10,026 bases of DNA, taken from contig JAJFVE010000186.1 in assembly GCA_021371965.1 (NCBI GenBank), positions 1 through 10,026 on the forward strand, written 5' to 3'. The notes below the pieces were generated by a model. The model had not been told where the DNA came from. It worked only from the letters and a program-made list of their open reading frames with translations, and searched no databases. This DNA is from Planctomycetaceae bacterium (lineage in GTDB: Bacteria > Planctomycetota > Phycisphaerae > SM23-33). This document shows positions 1 to 7,520 of the stretch, piece after piece. Each line of letters begins with the position of its first letter. The stretch's first letter is position 1. Both the position numbers and the translations under genes were made by a program.

Positions 1-1
1 G

Positions 2-988
2 GCGGCGCTGGGCGAGCAGTTCGGCGAGGCCCATGCATTCTCGGCCAGCCAGCTCAACACGTTCGGTCTGTGCCCGTGGCGGTTCTTCGGCAAGTACGTG
101 CTGCAGTTGGAGCCGCTGGAGGAGCCGCAGCGCCGCATCGAGCCGGTCGAGCGCGGAATCTTCTGCCACGAGGTGCTCTGCCGCGTGATGATGCGCCTGC
201 GTGACGGCGGAGCGGTGCGGCTGGCCGCTGTCGGCGCCGATGCCCTGGCGGCTGCCCTGACCGACGCGGTCGCCCAGGCCTCGGACGTGCTGGGCGCCAA
301 GTACGCCGCCTACCCGCGCCTGTGGGAATTGCAGCGCCAGCGCATGCACCAGGACATCGGCGACTACCTCGCCGCCCGCTCATCCCCGGACGCCTTGGCC
401 GCCGAGTCGATGGCCTTCGAGCTGGGTTTCGGTCTCGATGCCCGTGCGGCCGAGGGCCCGGCCGATCCGGCTGGCACGAAGGAGCCCGTGAGCATCGCCA
501 CGCCAACAGGGACCGTGCGCGTCAAGGGCAAGATCGACCGCGTCGATCGCGTGAGCTTCGAGGGGCACGAGGGGCTGATGGTCGTCGACTACAAGACCGG
601 CGCCCTGCCGCGACCCGACGCCATTAAGGCCGCCCAGAACGTGCAACTGCCGGTCTACATCAAGGCCGCCGAGGTGCTGCTGGGGGCCAGATGCATCGGC
701 GGGCTGTTCGACCACGTCAGCGGCGGCAATGTCCGGCGCCTGTTTTTCGCCGAGATCGCATGCTCGCGCGGCAAGTACAAGATCAACGATGCCTTCGCTG
801 AGCAGCTCGATGAGGCCCTGGCGGCCATCGGGCGCACGGTCGAGTCCATCCGCTCGGGGCGATTCGACCTGATGCCCGCCGGCGGGTGCGACTACTGCGA
901 CTATCGCCAGATCTGCCAATTCGTCGAGGCGCGACAGGAGATCAAGGCCGCCGCAGACGCCCGTGACGCGGGGGAGGGTCGCCCATGA
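2..988 (+). CDS. addB: AddB-type ATP-dependent nuclease subunit, C-terminal part (5' truncated by window)
   Basis: This is the last 328 residues of a larger protein whose reading frame enters the window already open. It is a RecB-family PD-(D/E)XK nuclease domain of the AddB type. In order it shows SASQLNTFGLCPWRFF at the start, with the first cluster cysteine at codon 71-73; a His in GIFCHEV; KGKIDRVD with the metal-binding Asp; VVDYKTG with the catalytic Asp and Lys; and QLPVY, the QxxxY motif. It ends with CDYCDYRQIC, cysteine codons at 887, 896 and 914. The C...CX2CX5C layout is that of the 4Fe-4S cluster which in Bacillus AddB staples the nuclease domain and supports DNA-end binding. The stop overlaps the addA start by 4 bases, so the two are translationally coupled. 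The helicase-like, Chi-recognising N-terminal part lies outside the window. A generic PD-(D/E)XK protein is the alternative, but the addA neighbour makes AddB most likely. Confidence 0.87.
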   Translation, partial: AALGEQFGEAHAFSASQLNTFGLCPWRFFGKYVLQLEPLEEPQRRIEPVERGIFCHEVLCRVMMRLRDGGAVRLAAVGADALAAALTDAVAQASDVLGAKYAAYPRLWELQRQRMHQDIGDYLAARSSPDALAAESMAFELGFGLDARAAEGPADPAGTKEPVSIATPTGTVRVKGKIDRVDRVSFEGHEGLMVVDYKTGALPRPDAIKAAQNVQLPVYIKAAEVLLGARCIGGLFDHVSGGNVRRLFFAEIACSRGKYKINDAFAEQLDEALAAIGRTVESIRSGRFDLMPAGGCDYCDYRQICQFVEARQEIKAAADARDAGEGRP

Positions 989-3900
989 GCGAGGCGGTGC
1001 CTAAACTGACCGCGGTCCAGGCCCAGGCCGTTGAGAACGGCCGACAGAGCCTGGCGCTATCCAGCGGGGCCGGGTGCGGCAAGACGCTCGTGCTGGCGCT
1101 GCGGTTCACGCGGCTGCTTGAAGAACACCCCGACCCCGCCAACGCCCTGGGGCGCCTGGTGGCCATCACGTTCACCGAGAAAGCCGCCGCCGAGATGCGC
1201 CAGCGCGTGCGGCGAGAGTTGACCAAGGCCGCCCACCGCACCACCGGCGAGGCGCGCCGGCAATACCGCCAGTGGATCTCGCAACTCCCCCAGGCGCGCA
1301 TCTCGACCATCCACAGCTTCTGCTCGGCGCTGCTGCGAAGCCGCGCCATCGAGGCCGGAGCCGATCCGGATTTTGCCGTCTGCGCCGACGAAATGCTCAG
1401 CAGCTCGATGATCGCCGACGCCGCACAGCAGGCGGTGCTCGAGGCCGTCGAGGGCGGCGGGCAGGAGATCGCCGACCTGCTGGCGGTTTGCACGTTCCAG
1501 CGCGTGCTCGACCAGGTGCGAAACCTCGTCGACATACGCAGCCGCTTCAACCCTGCAGACTTCACCGACCCGGCCATCACGCTGAAACGATGGCAGGACG
1601 CCCTGCCGCGGCTTCGCGGCGCCGCCTGGCAGAGGGTGGAGAATGACGCGGTGATCCGGACGGCACTGGCTGAGCTGGCGACGTTCAATTGCACTTCGCC
1701 GGCGGACAAACTGCTGGCGTTTCACGAGCAGGCGCTGGAGCTCGGGCAGCGCCTGGTGAGCAACGCCGCATCGCGCACGCGCGAGACGTTCGAGCAGATG
1801 GCCGCAGTTCGCCCCGGGGCGGTTGGTTCCGACAAAAGCTGGGGCGGCGAAAAAGGCGCCGCCAAGGCCGTCCGCGACCAGATCAAGCTGCTGCGCGAGC
1901 GGTTTGAAACGGAATACGAGATCTTCTCCCGCCAGACCGGTCCGGCCGACGCACAGGCGGCGGAACTGCTGGCGACGCTGGCGCAGGCGGCGGTAGCGGC
2001 GACGAAGATCTACGACGCCCGCAAGCGCGCCCGGGGATTGCTGGACTTTGAAGACCTGCTCATCCGCACCGAGGCGCTGCTGGCGAGCGACCCGTCCGTG
2101 CGAGACAGCCTCGCCCGCCAGGCGGACCAGTACCTCGTCGACGAGTGCCAGGACACCGACGCGCTGCAGATGCGGCTGTTGAACTGGCTGATCTGCGGCC
2201 GCGGCGAGGGCGGGGCGGTTCCCGAGGGCAAGCTGTTCCTGGTGGGCGACGCCAAGCAGAGCATCTATCGCTTCCGCGGAGCGCAGGTCGAGGTCTTCGA
2301 GCAGCTCTGCATGCGCCTGGGTCGCGAGGGCAACAAGAGCCTCGATGTTTCCTTCCGCACGCACCGCGCGGGGCTGGAGTTCGTCAACCACCTCTTCGCC
2401 CCGCTGCTGGGCGAGCAGTACGCCCCCGTCATCGCCAATCGCAAGGAGCTGCCGTCGGGGCCCTCGGTCGAGATCCTGCTGGCCGCCCCGCAGGGCGAGG
2501 CCGGCAACGACGCCCGCACCATGGCCCAGGCCCAGGCGGTGCTGACGGCCAAGCGAATCCACCGGATGATCGCGAACAAGGAGAAGCTCGTCTGGGACCG
2601 CCAGGCCAACGACTGGCGGGCGGTGCGCCCCCGCGACATCGCCATCCTCTTCGCCCGCATGACGCCCAGCCCGGACTTCGAGCGGGCCCTGGCCGCGTGC
2701 GACATCCCTTACTACGTCGTTGCCGGCACGGGCTTCTTCCGACAGCAGGAAGTCTTCGACCTGCTCAACGCCCTGCGCGTGATCGACAATCCCTTTGACG
2801 ACGTGGCTCTGATGGGCGTGCTCCGCAGCAGCATGTTCGCCCTGGACGACAACGCCCTGATGCACATCGCTTCGCACTGCGACCGCCCGTACCTGCACTC
2901 GCTCCAGGGGGCGGACTTGGCCGACTCGCTGCCGCCCGGCGACGCCACCGCGTTGCGGACGGCTGTCACGTGCATCACCCGCCTGCATGCAGCCAAGGAC
3001 GCGATGGCCATCGACGCGATGATCAGCGAGCTGCTGGCCACGACCGGATTTGAAGCCTCGCTGCTGGCTCAGGGACGCGGCAGCCGCCCGCTGGGCAACC
3101 TGAGGATGCTGATCGACCTGGCCCGGCGGGCCTCGTCCGACGGCATGAGCCTGGCCGCCTTCATCGCCCAGGCCGGCGAGATGATTATCGACGACTCGCG
3201 CTACGAGCAGGCGGCGGTGGCGGCGGAAGAGCAGGACGTCGTTCGCCTGATGACGATCCACAAGGCCAAGGGGCTGGAGTTCCCCGTGGTGATCGTTCCG
3301 GACCTCAGTTCCGGCAGCCGCCCTTCCACCGCCTCGGTGCTGGGCCGCTCCGACGTGGGCCTGACCTGCAAACCGCAGCAGGAAGACGACGAGGATGGCC
3401 CCGAGACGCCGCTGATGTACGACCTGGCCCGCCGCCTCGAAGCCGTCGAAGACCGCCGCGAGGACCTGCGCCGCCTGTACGTGGCCGTCACGCGGCACCA
3501 GGACCACCTGATCCTCGTCGGGGCCGACGTCCGTAGCGAGAGTGGGCAGTTCAAACCCTCCAACAGTCCGCTGGCGGAGATGGACTCCGTGCTGGGGATC
3601 GCCGCGGCGATCGACTCGGGCCGTGAAACGCTGCCGTATGGTGAGGGGCTCGTGGCGGCTGTCCGCAGCGCCGCTGCGGGAGAAATGCCCCGTGCAAAAG
3701 CGGCAGCTCGCGGCGGGGCGAAGCTGCTGGCACAGTCGACGGACGGGGATGAGTTGGCGGCGAAGATTCTGGGCGCCGCGGGCAAGGAAGGTTTGGCTGG
3801 ACAACGGCCGCCATGGCGCCCGGCGCTGTTGGGGGCTTTGCCGGCGGACAATGCGAGGCTGACGGTGGCGGTGACCGCACTGGCTGATTTTCAGACCTGT

Positions 3901-4632
3901 CCCATGCTCTACCGCTGGCGGTACGAACTGGCCGTGCCGGACATTCATGGCCGCGCGCCCATCAGCGAACATGCTGCCCCGCCCACCGATGCCATCGCGG
4001 GGCTCAACGCCGCACAGCAAGGCACACTGTTCCACCGCTGCATGGAGTTGCTTGACGCGGCGGCCATGCAGCCGGCGGGCGAACTGGTCTCGGTGGCAGC
4101 GGCGCAGTTGGAAATGGACCTGGCCTCCCACGCCGACGAGGCCGCCGCCCAACTGCAGGACATGCTCGACCGTCTCACCGCCCAGCCGTTCTGGGAGGGC
4201 TTGTTGCGAGCCCGGCAGCGGCTGACGGAGTTGTCCTTCACCCTCGACGTCGCCCCACTGACGCTACGGGGGCAGATCGACCTGCTGTACCGCGACGAGG
4301 GCGGCTGGCACATTGTCGATTACAAGAGCGATCGCGTCGCGGCTGCCGAAGTGGCGACCAAGGCCCGGCGATACCGCCTCCAGATGGCGGCGTACGCCCT
4401 GGCGGCGAGGGCGCTGCTTCACGAGCCTCCAGCCGATGCGACGCTGTATTTCCTGCGTCCGGGCGTGGCGGCGTGCGTCTTTGCGGGCGAGTGTTCGCAG
4501 GCGGCGCGGGCGGAAATTGAAACCATGGCGGGCGAGCTGCTGGCAATGCGGCGCTGCGGACGGTTCACCCGCCGATCGAGCGAGCACTGCAATTTCTGCA
4601 ACTATCGAACTTTGTGCGAATCGCTTGCGTAG
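985..4632 (+). CDS. addA: AddA-type helicase-nuclease subunit (UvrD-like helicase fused to PD-(D/E)XK nuclease)
   Basis: A complete 1215-residue protein, within the usual AddA/RecB size range. It is an SF1 3'-5' DNA helicase with a C-terminal nuclease, acting with AddB on double-strand breaks to make recombinogenic 3' ends. Helicase motifs: Walker A SSGAGCGKT at 26-34, Ia FTEKAAAEM near 63-71, STIHSF near 107-112, Walker B LVDECQDTD at 384-392, motif III VGDAKQSIYRFRGA near 420-433, IV DVSFRTH near 454-460, V LMTIHKAKGLEFP at 755-767, VI LYVAVTR at 831-837. Nuclease residues: His1017 in GTLFH, Asp1099 in GQIDL, Asp1112 and Lys1114 in VDYKSD, Gln1133 and Tyr1137 in QMAAY. All catalytic residues are present, so it looks active. 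Unusually, Cys972, 1202, 1205 and 1211 repeat the AddB-type Fe-S pattern. The ATG overlaps the addB stop and follows GGGGAGGG at 971-978. Confidence 0.95.
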   Translation: MSEAVPKLTAVQAQAVENGRQSLALSSGAGCGKTLVLALRFTRLLEEHPDPANALGRLVAITFTEKAAAEMRQRVRRELTKAAHRTTGEARRQYRQWISQLPQARISTIHSFCSALLRSRAIEAGADPDFAVCADEMLSSSMIADAAQQAVLEAVEGGGQEIADLLAVCTFQRVLDQVRNLVDIRSRFNPADFTDPAITLKRWQDALPRLRGAAWQRVENDAVIRTALAELATFNCTSPADKLLAFHEQALELGQRLVSNAASRTRETFEQMAAVRPGAVGSDKSWGGEKGAAKAVRDQIKLLRERFETEYEIFSRQTGPADAQAAELLATLAQAAVAATKIYDARKRARGLLDFEDLLIRTEALLASDPSVRDSLARQADQYLVDECQDTDALQMRLLNWLICGRGEGGAVPEGKLFLVGDAKQSIYRFRGAQVEVFEQLCMRLGREGNKSLDVSFRTHRAGLEFVNHLFAPLLGEQYAPVIANRKELPSGPSVEILLAAPQGEAGNDARTMAQAQAVLTAKRIHRMIANKEKLVWDRQANDWRAVRPRDIAILFARMTPSPDFERALAACDIPYYVVAGTGFFRQQEVFDLLNALRVIDNPFDDVALMGVLRSSMFALDDNALMHIASHCDRPYLHSLQGADLADSLPPGDATALRTAVTCITRLHAAKDAMAIDAMISELLATTGFEASLLAQGRGSRPLGNLRMLIDLARRASSDGMSLAAFIAQAGEMIIDDSRYEQAAVAAEEQDVVRLMTIHKAKGLEFPVVIVPDLSSGSRPSTASVLGRSDVGLTCKPQQEDDEDGPETPLMYDLARRLEAVEDRREDLRRLYVAVTRHQDHLILVGADVRSESGQFKPSNSPLAEMDSVLGIAAAIDSGRETLPYGEGLVAAVRSAAAGEMPRAKAAARGGAKLLAQSTDGDELAAKILGAAGKEGLAGQRPPWRPALLGALPADNARLTVAVTALADFQTCPMLYRWRYELAVPDIHGRAPISEHAAPPTDAIAGLNAAQQGTLFHRCMELLDAAAMQPAGELVSVAAAQLEMDLASHADEAAAQLQDMLDRLTAQPFWEGLLRARQRLTELSFTLDVAPLTLRGQIDLLYRDEGGWHIVDYKSDRVAAAEVATKARRYRLQMAAYALAARALLHEPPADATLYFLRPGVAACVFAGECSQAARAEIETMAGELLAMRRCGRFTRRSSEHCNFCNYRTLCESLA

Positions 4633-4649
4633 GATTGCTGACGTGGCAC

Positions 4650-4727
4650 GGCTTTCCCAGGCTGTGGAGAGAAAGAGTCGCGGTCTGGAAAGCCTGTGCC
4701 GCCGGAAACGCGGTTGAATCTTTCCAG
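4650..4727 (+). repeat. Overlapping inverted repeats downstream of addA
   Basis: The arm GGCTTTCC at 4650-4657 is perfectly complementary to GGAAAGCC at 4687-4694; two more pairs (AG with CT) follow after one bulged C. The central arm CTGGAAAG at 4685-4692 is also perfectly complementary to CTTTCCAG at 4720-4727. The middle arm can therefore pair with only one partner at a time, giving two mutually exclusive hairpins. A small CCGC/GCGG stem (4699-4702 with 4710-4713) lies inside the second loop. No T-run follows, so this is not a classical intrinsic terminator. It may be the folded 3' end of the addAB transcript or an attenuator-like switch, or chance. The repeats are seen directly; any function is inferred. 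Confidence 0.4.
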
Positions 4728-4741
4728 AGACGAGGTATGAT
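4714..4741 (+). promoter_or_regulatory. Sigma-70-like promoter for the PIN/TRAM gene
   Basis: TTGAAT at 4714-4719 matches 4 of 6 positions of the -35 consensus, and TATGAT at 4736-4741 matches 5 of 6 of the -10 consensus, with a 16-base spacer. Transcription would begin near 4748 and leave a leader of roughly 60 bases before the ATG at 4807. The location in the only sizeable gap between addA and the next gene supports it. The right arm of the inverted repeat upstream (4720-4727) lies in the spacer. Confidence 0.5.
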
Positions 4742-4791
4742 CTGGGCTCAACGGGGTTAGACCCGTAATGGGCTGATCTTATTTCAATAAT

Positions 4792-4804
4792 GGACGGATA
4801 TCCG
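4792..4804 (+). promoter_or_regulatory. Weak ribosome binding site overlapping a 10-base palindrome
   Basis: The only purine-rich sequence before the ATG at 4807 is GGACGGA at 4792-4798, a weak Shine-Dalgarno about 8 bases upstream. It overlaps CGGATATCCG (4795-4804), a perfect 10-base palindrome ending two bases before the start codon. The palindrome could bind a dimeric protein as DNA, or partly mask the start region. It is short enough to be chance. Confidence 0.3.
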
Positions 4805-4806
4805 AC

Positions 4807-5913
4807 ATGGTCTTGCACCTGATCCGCATGATCTTTCTGCTGATCGTCATCGCGCTGACGACGTTCTTTGCATTCCAGAAAGACGCTTCCTCCCAGGGCG
4901 AAGTCACCTCCCGCGGTCCAGCCTACGTTATCCTTTACATCACCATTCCGGTCCTGTCGGCCTTTGCGCTGGTGCTGGTGGACATCCTCTGGCGCCGCAA
5001 GCGGTTGCAGATGATCAGCGGGCTGTTCTTCGGGCTCATCGGCGGGCTGATTATCGCCTTCGGCCTGGGCCTGATCGTCGATCTGGTCTCGCAGATCTTC
5101 CCGATCTTCAACCAGGACCAGGGGCTCAAGCTGGCCGTGCCGCTGGTGAAGGTGCTCGTCGGGGCCATGGCGGTGTTCCTGTGCGTGACGTTCGTGCTGC
5201 AGACCAAAGACGACTTCCGCTTCGTGATTCCTTATGTCGAGTTCGCCAAGGAGTCGCGCGGCCCGCGCCCGCTGCTGCTGGACACCTCCGTCATCATCGA
5301 TGGGCGCATCGCCGACATTGCCACCACGGGAATTCTGGAGTCCGAGGTCATTGTCCCACGATTCGTCCTGACGGAGTTGCAGGCCGTCGCAGATTCGGCC
5401 GACAAGCTCAAGCGCAACCGAGGCCGCCGCGGCCTGGACGTGCTGGACAAACTCCAGGACAACCCCAAGCTCAACATGGTCATTTCGGACCTGAGCATTC
5501 CGGATGTCGAGATCCTCAGCGAGGTCGACGCCAAGCTGGTGGCCATGGCCCACCATCTCAACGCGCGCGTCGTCACCAACGACTACAATCTCAACAAGAT
5601 CGCCCAGTTGCGCGGGGTAGATGTCATCAACATCAACGACCTGGCCAACGGCCTCAAGCCCGTCCTGCTGCCCGGCGAGACGCTGAAGATCAAGATGCTG
5701 CGCCCCGGCGAAGACGCCGGACAGGGCGTGGGATACCTCGACGACGGAACGATGGTGGTGGCCGAGCAGGGGCGCGATCACATCGGGCGCGAGATCACGA
5801 TCGTCGTCACCAGCGTGCTCCAGACGTCGGCGGGGCGGATGATCTTCGGCAAGCTCGACGCCGACCGCACGTTCGGGCATAACGGTCGCGCCAAGCCTTC
5901 GGCACAAGTGTAG
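4807..5913 (+). CDS. YacL-type membrane protein with PIN nuclease and TRAM domains
   Basis: The 368-residue protein has the length and layout of the Bacillus YacL family. The N-terminal third is membrane-embedded, with hydrophobic segments near residues 5-23, 39-60, 70-92 and 110-131. A PIN domain follows from about 155 to 280: LLLDTSVIIDGR gives the acidic residues Asp159 and Asp165, Glu190 lies in VLTEL, Asp241 in EVDAKL and Asp259 in VVTNDYNL. These match the metal-binding acidic set of PIN ribonucleases. LLPGETLKIKMLRPG onward (about 287-348) is a TRAM domain, a small beta-barrel that usually binds RNA. The likely product is a membrane-tethered, metal-dependent RNase, though the substrate of this family is not known to me. 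It is preceded by its own promoter-like sequence and a weak ribosome binding site. All key acidic residues are present, so it looks active. Codon usage resembles its neighbours. Confidence 0.9.
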   Translation: MVLHLIRMIFLLIVIALTTFFAFQKDASSQGEVTSRGPAYVILYITIPVLSAFALVLVDILWRRKRLQMISGLFFGLIGGLIIAFGLGLIVDLVSQIFPIFNQDQGLKLAVPLVKVLVGAMAVFLCVTFVLQTKDDFRFVIPYVEFAKESRGPRPLLLDTSVIIDGRIADIATTGILESEVIVPRFVLTELQAVADSADKLKRNRGRRGLDVLDKLQDNPKLNMVISDLSIPDVEILSEVDAKLVAMAHHLNARVVTNDYNLNKIAQLRGVDVININDLANGLKPVLLPGETLKIKMLRPGEDAGQGVGYLDDGTMVVAEQGRDHIGREITIVVTSVLQTSAGRMIFGKLDADRTFGHNGRAKPSAQV

Positions 5914-5914
5914 A

Positions 5915-5949
5915 CGGCGCCTGAATCGAGCACAAGAAAGCCTGCGCCG
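5915..5949 (+). terminator. Possible weak hairpin after the PIN/TRAM gene
   Basis: CGGCGC at 5915-5920, directly after the stop codon, is complementary to GCGCCG at 5944-5949, with a 23-base loop. The stem is GC-rich but short, the loop is long and no T-run follows, so termination by this alone is doubtful. In such GC-rich DNA a six-base match may be chance. Confidence 0.2.
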
Positions 5950-5976
5950 CGGGCATTGAGCGCTGGCATCGGTTCC

Positions 5977-6000
5977 CCTGCCAGTGTAAAATAAGGCAGG
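5977..6000 (+). promoter_or_regulatory. Inverted repeat enclosing a -10-like box upstream of the kinase-like gene
   Basis: CCTGCC at 5977-5982 and GGCAGG at 5995-6000 form a perfect 6-base inverted repeat around the AT-rich 12-base centre AGTGTAAAATAA. That centre contains TAAAAT (5987-5992), a plausible -10 element 35 bases before the ATG at 6027. No convincing -35 sits at the normal distance; TTGAGC at 5956-5961 is about 25 bases away, too far. The symmetry around a -10 box is what an operator would look like, or the transcript could form a hairpin. Promoter activity and regulation are both inference. Confidence 0.35.
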
Positions 6001-6014
6001 CACATGAGGCCTAA

Positions 6015-6020
6015 AAGGGA
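6015..6020 (+). promoter_or_regulatory. Ribosome binding site that sets the ATG start at 6027
   Basis: AAGGGA lies 6 bases before ATG 6027. It directly abuts the in-frame TTG at 6021, which leaves no spacer for that codon, so the ATG is the better start. Confidence 0.6.
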
Positions 6021-6026
6021 TTGCGT

Positions 6027-6710
6027 ATGGCCAAGATATCGTTATCCGAACACATGAACAGCAGCGCCGTCGAGGGAGATGAGGCCGCCAACGCCGGTCC
6101 GTTCATCACGATTTCACGCCAAGCAGGATGCTACGGGTTTTCGCTGGGCCTGCTGCTGATGGAGATTCTCAACGAGAACCTGTCGCCCTCGGAGCGGACC
6201 TGGAAGATTTACCATAGGGAAATCCTTTCCAGACTCGCGACCGAAACGAACGTGGCCGAGGAGTTCCTCGAAAAGCAACGCCGCTCCAAACCCGGATTCC
6301 TGGAAGGCCTCTTTCGATCGCTCTCGAAGGACCAGACCCCTTCAGGGCAGGCGATCCGCAATCGCATCACGACGATCATTCGCGGCCTGGCCATTGAAGG
6401 GCACGCCATCCTGATCGGCCAGGGGGCCAGCGGCGCGACGCAGGACCTCGCCAACGGCCTGTCGGTGCGCGTCGAGGCGCCGGAGAACTGGCGCGTCAAG
6501 CAGGTGGCCTTCCGCGAGGGGCTGGGCGAGACCCAGGCGCGGTTGAGAATCCGTGCGATGGAAGAGGAACGAGAGTATCTGCGGCGAATGTACGAAACGT
6601 CCGGCGCACAACAACCGTGCTTCAATCTGACCTATGATTGTTCCGTGTTCACCCTGGCCCAGATTGCCCAGCAGATTGTTTACGCCATGAAGCTCCTCAA
6701 GATTATCTAG
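6027..6710 (+). CDS. Cytidylate-kinase-like family protein
   Basis: A 227-residue protein resembling the cytidylate-kinase-like P-loop family (Pfam Cytidylate_kin2). Three parts support this. PFITISRQAGCYGFSLG (25-41) occupies the place of the family's ISRQxGSGG nucleotide-binding loop. AILIGQGASGA (127-137) corresponds to the usual GRGA segment. The lid-like helix LRIRAMEEEREYLRRMYE (173-190) carries the arginines that contact phosphates in nucleoside monophosphate kinases. All three depart from the form I expect: CYGF in the loop, Gln in place of Arg in GRG, and a Glu-rich lid. It may phosphorylate a substrate other than CMP or be a weak or inactive kinase. A housekeeping Cmk is unlikely. 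The next gene starts 12 bases after the stop, so the two are probably one transcript. The start at 6027 is chosen on ribosome-binding-site spacing. Confidence 0.75.
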   Translation: MAKISLSEHMNSSAVEGDEAANAGPFITISRQAGCYGFSLGLLLMEILNENLSPSERTWKIYHREILSRLATETNVAEEFLEKQRRSKPGFLEGLFRSLSKDQTPSGQAIRNRITTIIRGLAIEGHAILIGQGASGATQDLANGLSVRVEAPENWRVKQVAFREGLGETQARLRIRAMEEEREYLRRMYETSGAQQPCFNLTYDCSVFTLAQIAQQIVYAMKLLKII

Positions 6711-6722
6711 AGAGGCACAATC

Positions 6723-7520
6723 ATGATGACCATGCTGTTCCCGCTGGTCCTGCTGATCAGCAAACCTTCAGCCGCCCCCTCCACGCAGCCGGCCACAGTC
6801 GAGAACAAGGCCCTGGCGGCCGTGATGGACGTGCGTGCCAGGCAGATCGAATCGGCCGACAAGCAGTTCAAGGCGGCGGTCGACACCGCTCGCCGCTCAC
6901 GAGACCAGTCGGTGGACAACGCCAACAAGACTGCCGTGCGGGCCCTGGTCGCCCAGGCCCACAATTTCACGCAGACGGGCAAACTCGCCGAGGCCATCAC
7001 CACCTACAAGCTCATCTGCCGCTTCGAGCCGACGCACCCGGAGGCGCTGGCGACCCTGAAGGCCGCCGGTATCAGCCCCGACCCGAAAGAGACGATGGAG
7101 GACCCGGTACCGCCCGTGGCCGGCGTCAACACCCCTGCGGCAGCGGGGCACGCCCCCGAGCCCGCCCACGCCGCGGCGCCGGCGGTGGACTACGCCTGGC
7201 AACGCGCGGTGCAGTGCCCTGTCGAGAACTCGCAGTGGATGACGGTCGTCCAACTGACCGAAGGGCAGAGCGTCGACTTCACGGTGACGGGAAGTTGGAC
7301 CCTGGACGGCAAAGTGATTGGCCCCCAGGGCATCCCGGCAGAGGGAATTGTCCTGCACGGGCGCATCAGCACCCTGCCCGCCAAGACGTTCGTCATCGAA
7401 CCCAAGTGTTCCTTCAAGGCCCCGGTCGCGGGTCTACTGCAGATAACCATGACCATGCCCGACGCCAAACGCAAGGAAGCCAAAGGCCGCCTCCAGATCA
7501 TGACCGGCATCCGGAAATGA
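6723..7520 (+). CDS. Probable exported TPR protein with beta-rich, LecA-like C-terminal domain
   Basis: I cannot name this 265-residue protein. The start at 6723 has AGAGG at 6711-6715, 7 bases upstream; in-frame ATGs at 6726 and 6732 are alternatives. Residues 4-12 (LFPLVLLIS) followed by KPSAAPS look like a short signal peptide, but the n-region lacks positive charge. Residues 26-70 are charged and helical. Residues 73-116 read as one TPR-like helix pair (AQAHNFTQTGKLAEAITTYK, then PTHPEAL). A Pro/Ala-rich linker spans about 118-155. From about 157 the chain is beta-rich: W172, then EGQSVDFTVTGSW, LHGRI, AKTFVIEPKCSFKAP and a final GRLQIMTG. The pattern recalls the PA-IL/LecA-type sugar-binding fold, but this is resemblance by eye. 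Cys165 and Cys229 could form a disulfide if exported. It is likely co-transcribed with the kinase-like gene. Confidence 0.75.
   Translation: MMTMLFPLVLLISKPSAAPSTQPATVENKALAAVMDVRARQIESADKQFKAAVDTARRSRDQSVDNANKTAVRALVAQAHNFTQTGKLAEAITTYKLICRFEPTHPEALATLKAAGISPDPKETMEDPVPPVAGVNTPAAAGHAPEPAHAAAPAVDYAWQRAVQCPVENSQWMTVVQLTEGQSVDFTVTGSWTLDGKVIGPQGIPAEGIVLHGRISTLPAKTFVIEPKCSFKAPVAGLLQITMTMPDAKRKEAKGRLQIMTGIRK

Noticed and set aside
1057..4152. 1031-codon open frame on the minus strand inside addA
   Set aside because: Its antisense frame mirrors the codon bias of the GC-rich addA gene. The translation is low in complexity with no recognisable domain, while addA shows all its motifs.
4264..6003. 579-codon minus-strand open frame across the addA end, the intergenic region and the PIN/TRAM gene
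   Set aside because: It is antisense to two well-supported genes, rich in His, Asp and Gln as expected for a mirror of GC-rich coding DNA, with no domain.
6021..6026. TTG start for the kinase-like gene
   Set aside because: The AAGGGA site abuts the TTG with no spacer, whereas ATG 6027 is at a normal 6-base distance.
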